From: Desulfotomaculum sp.
Lineage (GTDB): Bacteria > Bacillota > Desulfotomaculia > Desulfotomaculales > Desulfohalotomaculaceae
Length of the DNA: 64,000 bases
Assembly: GCA_017656165.1 (NCBI GenBank)
Contig: JACDOL010000004.1
Location: 1 to 64,000 of the forward strand
Direction of reading: 5' to 3'
This document shows positions 58,075 to 64,000 of the stretch, one piece after another. The notes below the pieces were generated by a model. It searched no databases, was not told the origin of the DNA, and saw only the letters and a list, made by a program, of their open reading frames with translations. The position numbers and the translations under genes were made by a program. How positions within the stretch are numbered: position 1 is the first letter of the stretch; the number at the start of each line of letters is the position of its first letter.

Positions 58075-59232
58075 ATGCCGATGGAAATTCGTTTGGATTA
58101 TGGCATCGCCCAGTTAAAAAAATATAATGAAGAGCTTTGCGGTGACAGTGTAGAGATTATAAATACTGAAGACGCCAGCATTGTTGTGGTTTCAGACGGG
58201 CTGGGGAGCGGCGTTAAAGCTAACATACTGTCGCGCCTGACTGTAAAAACTGCTGGGACAATGTTAAAAATGGGTGGAGACATAGATGAAGTAATAGAAA
58301 CTCTTGCCCACACACTGCCCATGTGCAGAGAAAGAAACCTGGCCTACAGTACATTTACAATTGCTCATATACGTAACGACGGAAGAACTTATCTGGTTGA
58401 ATATGATAATCCTGCAGTCTTTGTGGGAAAAAACAATAGGCTTATACAAGCTCACCAGATTTCCCGGGTTATAGGTGATAAAAAAATAAAAGAATATTTT
58501 TTCCAAATGCAGGATAACGACTGGATGGTCATAGTAAGCGATGGGGTGCTGCATGCCGGTATCGGCAACGTTATGAATATGGGATGGGGTTGGGAGAGAG
58601 TAGGAAAGCACCTGGAAGAAACCTACTCTCCAGGTAAAGATGCTGCCCAGTGGGCAGAAGAAACAAAACAGCTGTGTTACAACCTGTACGGGGAGAAACC
58701 TGGTGACGATGCCACCATTGTAGTGGTGAAGGCAAGAGCCCCCCGGTATTTAACTATGCTTATTGGGCCGCCCCAAAATAAAGAAGATGATTACACTGTG
58801 GTCAACAAATTGATGAACGGTCGAGGGATGAAAATTGTCTGCGGCGGTACCACCGGCAATATTGTTGGTCGAATACTAGGACGTGAAGTAGCAGTTGATT
58901 TAAGCTCTAACTTTGGGAAAATACCACCTATTGGTATACTGCCGGGCATAGACCTGGTAACTGAGGGTGCTGTGACACTGGTTTATGCCCTGGAGCACCT
59001 AAAGTATGGTGCCAAGCTTGATGACTTAAAAACAAGAAAAGATGGTGCCAGCAGGCTGGCCGCTGCGCTGCTGGAAGCAGATGATATCCATATAGTAGTG
59101 GGTACTGCAGCAAACCCGGCACTGCAGGATGTAAAAGTTCCTGCTATATACACCTACAAGCATCATGTAATACGTGATTTAATTGCTACATTAAAAGAGA
59201 AGGGAAAGAAAGTTACTGAAGAATATTATTAA
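58075..59232 (+). CDS. SpoIIE-type PP2C phosphatase
   Basis: VVVSDGLGSGVKANILSRLTVKTAGTML...GDDATIVVVKAR. Confidence 0.88.
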   Translation: MPMEIRLDYGIAQLKKYNEELCGDSVEIINTEDASIVVVSDGLGSGVKANILSRLTVKTAGTMLKMGGDIDEVIETLAHTLPMCRERNLAYSTFTIAHIRNDGRTYLVEYDNPAVFVGKNNRLIQAHQISRVIGDKKIKEYFFQMQDNDWMVIVSDGVLHAGIGNVMNMGWGWERVGKHLEETYSPGKDAAQWAEETKQLCYNLYGEKPGDDATIVVVKARAPRYLTMLIGPPQNKEDDYTVVNKLMNGRGMKIVCGGTTGNIVGRILGREVAVDLSSNFGKIPPIGILPGIDLVTEGAVTLVYALEHLKYGAKLDDLKTRKDGASRLAAALLEADDIHIVVGTAANPALQDVKVPAIYTYKHHVIRDLIATLKEKGKKVTEEYY

Positions 59233-59253
59233 TGATATCCGCGGCAGTGGGGA

Positions 59254-59541
59254 GTGTCATCAATGAGCACTAAAGCTTCCTGTCAGGGGACCCCGGAGCA
59301 TAAGATACTGGTATGTTTGGGTACTACCTGCTATTTAAGAGGATCCTTTGACGTTTTAAATGCTGTAAAAAAAGAACTTGAAATAGAACCGGGCGAGGTC
59401 ACTTCTGATGGCAAGTTTGCCTTGGAAGTAGTTCGGTGCCTTGGTGCTTGTGCTTTAGGTGCAGTGCTGATGATAGATGACATACTTTATCCCAATGTGG
59501 ATGCCAGTAAAGTATCTCAAATATTAAGTTTCTACAGATGA
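59254..59541 (+). CDS. Thioredoxin-like 2Fe-2S ferredoxin
   Basis: KILVCLGTTCYLRGSFDVLNAV...VVRCLGACALGAVLMID. Confidence 0.9.
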   Translation: MSSMSTKASCQGTPEHKILVCLGTTCYLRGSFDVLNAVKKELEIEPGEVTSDGKFALEVVRCLGACALGAVLMIDDILYPNVDASKVSQILSFYR

Positions 59542-59542
59542 G

Positions 59543-59576
59543 TCCCTTACCGGTGGTAGGGGATTTTTAATTTTTT
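59543..59576 (+). terminator. Rho-independent terminator of the hydrogenase operon
   Basis: tcccttaccggtggtaggggatttttaatttttt. Confidence 0.75.
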
Positions 59577-59693
59577 GGAAAGCGGCGAGTTTTTTTATTT
59601 GTTACGTTTAATGGGAGGAATTTTGCCTAGATACGCGAATAATTATATGTTACTGCAGAAAAGCTAGAAAAGATCAAAGTAGGTGACGGCAGC

Positions 59694-60659
59694 GTGCTGG
59701 ATATTTTTAACGAGATAAGAGATGATTTGCAAGCAGTAGAAGATGAACTGGCCAAGGTTGTACGTCATGAAAACCCACTGTTAAATGAAACTTCCAGTCA
59801 CTTGTTAAATGCCGGAGGGAAAAGATTGCGTCCGGCTTTTGCACTTTTGTCCGGTAAGTTTTACAACTACCAGCTGAAATCTGTACTTCCCCTGGCGGTG
59901 GCGCTGGAACTTATTCACATGGCCACTTTAGTTCATGATGATGTGGTGGATTCTGCTTTAACCAGGCGCGGGAAACCCACTGTGAAGGCCAAATGGGGAA
60001 ACAGGATTTCCATGCACACTGGGGACTTATTATTTGCCAAATCGCTGTTAATGATTTCTAAATATGAGGATAAACCGCTGGTTTCAAAGGTGCTGTCTAA
60101 AACCAGCGTTAAAATGTGTGAAGGTGAGATACAGCAAATATCCAGTGCGTATAAAAGTGATCAATCCATTAAAGATTACTTGTATCGTGTTCAGCGGAAG
60201 ACAGCGTTGTTAATAGCGGCCAGCTGTCAGCTGGGGGCTGTAGTATGCGGTGCGCCAAGGGAAATATACATGCGGCTTAGAAGGTACGGCTACCAAATTG
60301 GCATTGCTTTTCAAGTTATAGATGATATCTTAGATATGACGGCTGACCAGGTAAAACTGGGTAAACCTATAGGCGGTGACCTGCGCCAAGGGATTATTAC
60401 CCTCCCTGTAATCTTTGCTCTAAAAAACAGTTCCAATAGAGAACTTTTAGTTAAACTGGTGGAAAAGAGAGATAAAACAGAAGAAGAAGTACGCAAGGCC
60501 ATTGAATTAATACGTGACTGCGGCGGAATAAAGTATTCAAATAATGTGGTGGACCGCTACATTAATAAAGCCAAGAAAGAGCTGGAAAATCTGCCGGACA
60601 TACCGGCTAAAAGAATATTAGTTAAAATAGCTGACTTTGTTAAGTACCGGAGTTTTTAA
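59694..60659 (+). CDS. Polyprenyl (heptaprenyl) diphosphate synthase
   Basis: LIHMATLVHDDVVDSALTRRGKPT; IGIAFQVIDDILDMTAD. Confidence 0.93.
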   Translation: MLDIFNEIRDDLQAVEDELAKVVRHENPLLNETSSHLLNAGGKRLRPAFALLSGKFYNYQLKSVLPLAVALELIHMATLVHDDVVDSALTRRGKPTVKAKWGNRISMHTGDLLFAKSLLMISKYEDKPLVSKVLSKTSVKMCEGEIQQISSAYKSDQSIKDYLYRVQRKTALLIAASCQLGAVVCGAPREIYMRLRRYGYQIGIAFQVIDDILDMTADQVKLGKPIGGDLRQGIITLPVIFALKNSSNRELLVKLVEKRDKTEEEVRKAIELIRDCGGIKYSNNVVDRYINKAKKELENLPDIPAKRILVKIADFVKYRSF

Positions 60660-60672
60660 GGGGCGAGAGCCG

Positions 60673-61314
60673 ATGACAGAATTTTACCCGCTGTACCTTC
60701 GATTAGAAGGGCAGAAATGCCTGGTTGTGGGTGGTGGAAAAGTAGCAGAACGGAAAGTAAAAAAGCTGCTGCGGAGTGGGGCTGAAATTACTGTAATTAG
60801 TCCCCGGCTGACGCCAGCACTTGCTGCTATAAAAGAGCAGAGGCTTATTAAGCATATTGAACGGGAATACCGGGAAGAAGATTTAAAAGATGCTTTCCTG
60901 GTATTTTGTGCCACCAATAATGAAGAAGTTAACCGGCAAATAGCTGATTACTGCAGCAGGAATAAGATACTGGTTAATATTGTGGACGACCCCCAGAGAT
61001 GTGATTTTTTTGTGCCGGCTGTGGTGCGGCAGGGTCCCCTTTCCATAGCCATATCTACTAATGGCCGCAGTCCGCTTTTGGCTGCCCGTATCAGGGAGCA
61101 GCTGGAAAAAACATTTGGACCGGAATATGCAGACTTTTTAGAGCTCTTAGGCCAGGTGCGAATGGAGCTTTTACAAAACGTTCCTGATCCAGAAAAACGC
61201 CGGCAAGTACTGGAAAAGATTGTTCAATCTGATATTTTAAAATTATACAAAGAGAAACGTTTCGATAAAATAAAGGAGCGGGTTGAAGATGCTTATCGTA
61301 GCTGTGGGTGTTAA
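60673..61314 (+). CDS. Precorrin-2 dehydrogenase/sirohydrochlorin ferrochelatase
   Basis: [65 protein letters not shown]. Confidence 0.93.
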   Translation: MTEFYPLYLRLEGQKCLVVGGGKVAERKVKKLLRSGAEITVISPRLTPALAAIKEQRLIKHIEREYREEDLKDAFLVFCATNNEEVNRQIADYCSRNKILVNIVDDPQRCDFFVPAVVRQGPLSIAISTNGRSPLLAARIREQLEKTFGPEYADFLELLGQVRMELLQNVPDPEKRRQVLEKIVQSDILKLYKEKRFDKIKERVEDAYRSCGC

Positions 61315-62680
61315 TCACCGTACCGCGCCGGTAGAAACTAGAGAGAAATTATCTTTTTTACCCCATTCATTGCCCAAGCAGCTTGAGCAGCTGAATTCAT
61401 ATGATAGCATTGATGGGTGTGTAATAATATCTACGTGCAACAGAACTGAAATATATGTAACTCCCCGTGATGTGGATGCCGGTTTAAACGCTGTGTGGAA
61501 TTTCCTTTCTCAATATTCCGGCCTAGATATATCTGAAATAAAAAACTGTACCTTTTGTCACACCCTGTACGATTCAGTAAGACATTTACTGAGGGTTTCA
61601 GCAGGTCTGGACTCTATGATACTGGGTGAGACGCAGATCCTTGGACAGGTACGTGATGGTTACAAGATAGCCCTGGAGGCTGGTACTACAAATCGTGTTT
61701 TAAATACCCTTTTCCAGCAGGCGATAGCTGTGGGAAAAAGAGTTCGTACAGAAACAGGTATTGATAAGAATGCGGTATCGGTAAGCTATGCGGCTGTAGA
61801 ACTGGCCAAGCAGAAGTTTAACAATTTAAACGGCCGTTCAGTACTGGTAGTAGGAGCCGGAAAAATGAGTGAACTCACTGCCAAACACCTGGTTTCCAAT
61901 GGTGTATCAGGGGTTATTGTGTCCAACAGGTCTTATGATCGTGCAGAAATGCTGGCTGAGAAATTTAATGGTAAAGCCTGCAGGTTTGAAGAATTATTTA
62001 AATATATGAAGGATGCTGATATAGTTATTAGTTCCACCGCTGCCAACCACTATGTAATTCGCTACCCGGATATGTGTGAACTTATTAATGCCAACCCGGG
62101 AAAAAAGCTGATGATTATCGATATTGCTGTTCCCAGGGATGTTGACCCGCGAATCAGTGAACTGCCTGGTGTTGCACTTTACGATATTGATGATTTACAG
62201 AATGTAGTAGATAACAACTTGGAAGAAAGACGTCAGGCTGCAGTTCAGGCTGAGAAAATTATAGAAGAAGAATTAAATGAATTTTTACAGTGGCTGTCAG
62301 TTCAATTTGTTGTACCGACTATAGCTGCTTTGAGGGATATGGGTGAGAGAATTAAAGAAAAAGAACTCCAGAGGGCTTTAAACAGGTTGGGAAATGTTTC
62401 TGACCGGGAATACAAAGTTATCAGCTCTATGGCTAACTCTATTATGAAACAGCTTATTCATTTTCCCATTGTTCGTTTAAGGGAGTATGCAGCTACCAAC
62501 GAGGGACATTTGTATACCAAGGTTCTTCAAAATTTATTTAACCTAGATGTGGATGATGATTACACAGAACAAATGTATATTATGAAAAAACAAGAAAGAG
62601 AAAACAATTCATTAAATATTAACTGCAGCGGCTGCAGGAATAATAAGGCTCAAGTTCGTTCCGGGGGTGCCCAGCATTGA
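61289..62680 (+). CDS. hemA: Glutamyl-tRNA reductase
   Basis: [18 protein letters not shown]...[11 protein letters not shown]...[16 protein letters not shown]. The track start is 61283. Confidence 0.97.
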   Translation: MLIVAVGVNHRTAPVETREKLSFLPHSLPKQLEQLNSYDSIDGCVIISTCNRTEIYVTPRDVDAGLNAVWNFLSQYSGLDISEIKNCTFCHTLYDSVRHLLRVSAGLDSMILGETQILGQVRDGYKIALEAGTTNRVLNTLFQQAIAVGKRVRTETGIDKNAVSVSYAAVELAKQKFNNLNGRSVLVVGAGKMSELTAKHLVSNGVSGVIVSNRSYDRAEMLAEKFNGKACRFEELFKYMKDADIVISSTAANHYVIRYPDMCELINANPGKKLMIIDIAVPRDVDPRISELPGVALYDIDDLQNVVDNNLEERRQAAVQAEKIIEEELNEFLQWLSVQFVVPTIAALRDMGERIKEKELQRALNRLGNVSDREYKVISSMANSIMKQLIHFPIVRLREYAATNEGHLYTKVLQNLFNLDVDDDYTEQMYIMKKQERENNSLNINCSGCRNNKAQVRSGGAQH

Positions 62681-63612
62681 GAAAACAAATAGTAGTTGGA
62701 ACCAGGGAAAGTGCTTTAGCAATGTGGCAAACTAACTGGGTGGTAGAAAAATTAAAAATGCGCTACCCGGATAGGGATTTTAAAATAGTTAAAATGAAAA
62801 CCCAGGGTGATAAAATACTGGATGTTGCCCTTGCTAAAATAGGAGACAAAGGATTATTTACCAAAGAACTGGAATTGGCCATGCTGGATAATAAGATTGA
62901 CTTTGCTGTTCACAGCATGAAAGACCTGCCCACAAAACTTCCTGACGGATTAACAATAGGGGCCATATGCAGGAGGGAGAATCCAGCTGATGTTTTAATT
63001 AGTCCTTCGGGGAAAAAAATAAATGAACTGCCCCAGGGGGCCCGTATAGGAACATCCAGCCTGCGCCGCTGTGCCCAGCTTTTAAAGTACCGGCCTGACC
63101 TGAACTTGGAATCTCTGCGGGGAAACTTAAATACTCGTATGAAAAAGCTGCATAGCCAGCGATTAGACGGAATTATTCTGGCAGCTGCAGGTGTAACCCG
63201 CATGGGTTGGGCTGACCATATTACCCAGTACATACCCTTTGATATCTGCCTGCCGGCGGTTGGCCAGGGTGCCCTGGGGGTGGAAATAAGAGAAGATGAC
63301 GAGGAAATAAAGAAAATGGTAAAAACCCTGGAGGATAAAGACACAAGTTGGGCAATTACCGCAGAACGTGCTTTAATGAGAACCCTCGAAGGAGGCTGCC
63401 AGGTGCCAATTGGTGCCCTAGGACAGGTAAAAGAAAATAGACTGCATTTAGAAGCAGCGGTAGTAAGCTTAGATGGTTCTAAATCGGTAAGGTTAGATAT
63501 AGAAGGTTCGGTGGAGGAAGCTGAGGAATTGGGAATTAAGCTGGCCAACCGGCTGTTAGAAAACGGTGGCGCTGAAATATTGGAACAAGTACGTAAGGAG
63601 AATGGTGAGTAG
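62677..63612 (+). CDS. hemC: Hydroxymethylbilane synthase
   Basis: [16 protein letters not shown]...[18 protein letters not shown]...[12 protein letters not shown]...[11 protein letters not shown]. Confidence 0.97.
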   Translation: MRKQIVVGTRESALAMWQTNWVVEKLKMRYPDRDFKIVKMKTQGDKILDVALAKIGDKGLFTKELELAMLDNKIDFAVHSMKDLPTKLPDGLTIGAICRRENPADVLISPSGKKINELPQGARIGTSSLRRCAQLLKYRPDLNLESLRGNLNTRMKKLHSQRLDGIILAAAGVTRMGWADHITQYIPFDICLPAVGQGALGVEIREDDEEIKKMVKTLEDKDTSWAITAERALMRTLEGGCQVPIGALGQVKENRLHLEAAVVSLDGSKSVRLDIEGSVEEAEELGIKLANRLLENGGAEILEQVRKENGE

Positions 63613-63613
63613 T

Positions 63614-64000
63614 ATGAAAAAAAGCATTGTTTACCTGGTGGGTGCAGGACCCGGTGACCCGGGACTTATAACAATAAAAGGGCTTGAATGCATAAAAAAA
63701 GCGGATGTTATTGTATATGACAGATTGGCCAGCCCCAGGCTGTTAACTTATGCCAGGCCTGAGGCTGAACTAATTTATGTGGGTAAGTCACCAGACAGGC
63801 ATGCCATGAAGCAGCATGAAATAAACCAGCTGCTGGTAGAAAAGGCTAAAGAGGGTAAAGTTGTAACCAGGTTAAAAGGTGGAGATCCTTTTGTTTTTGG
63901 ACGCGGTGGTGAAGAGGCAGAGGTTCTGGTTGAAAACGGTATTCATTATGAGGTAGTGCCGGGTATTACTTCTGCTGTAGCGGTACCTGCATATGCCGGA
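63614..64000 (+). CDS. cobA: Uroporphyrinogen-III methyltransferase (truncated by the window end)
   Basis: [44 protein letters not shown]...[18 protein letters not shown]. Confidence 0.92.
   Translation, partial: MKKSIVYLVGAGPGDPGLITIKGLECIKKADVIVYDRLASPRLLTYARPEAELIYVGKSPDRHAMKQHEINQLLVEKAKEGKVVTRLKGGDPFVFGRGGEEAEVLVENGIHYEVVPGITSAVAVPAYAG

Noticed and set aside
52827-58611. Numerous antisense ORFs across hydrogenase and hem genes.
   Set aside because: All lie opposite strongly conserved genes, have low-complexity translations and no RBS context.

Overview
The window holds a complete-looking prophage of about 47.6 kb (about 1-47686) inserted in the 3' half of a selenocysteine tRNA gene (selC, anticodon TCA; 47621-47718, minus strand). 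Window bases 1-55 are an exact copy of 47632-47686, so the two copies frame the element as att sites. To the right is host DNA of Firmicutes/Peptococcaceae type: L,D-transpeptidase, VanZ-like, DinB, a NuoE/NuoF/[FeFe]-hydrogenase cluster with a PAS sensor hydrogenase and SpoIIE phosphatase, a polyprenyl synthase, and the siroheme/hemA/hemC genes. The phage has a lambda-like head (GpA terminase, lambda-family portal, ClpP-type protease, gpD/gpE) and a P2-like contractile tail (sheath, tube, -1 frameshift chaperone, gpX/D/V/U/W/J/I), plus lysis genes. It also carries a large defence-type cargo. At the left is a putative Hachiman pair (HamA DUF1837 + HamB helicase) and a NUDIX + SRA-HNH pair, both punctuated by three same-orientation repeats that resemble integron attC sites. 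In the middle is an AT-rich insert with a MazG-like + PUA/EVE-like-HNH pair. At the right is an AAA ATPase + subtilase pair resembling ietAS. The main leads are the attC-like cassette array without an integron integrase in a Firmicutes-type prophage, and the two independent loci that each pair a nucleotide pyrophosphohydrolase with a putative modified-base-reading HNH nuclease. All family calls come from reading the translations; no searches were run.
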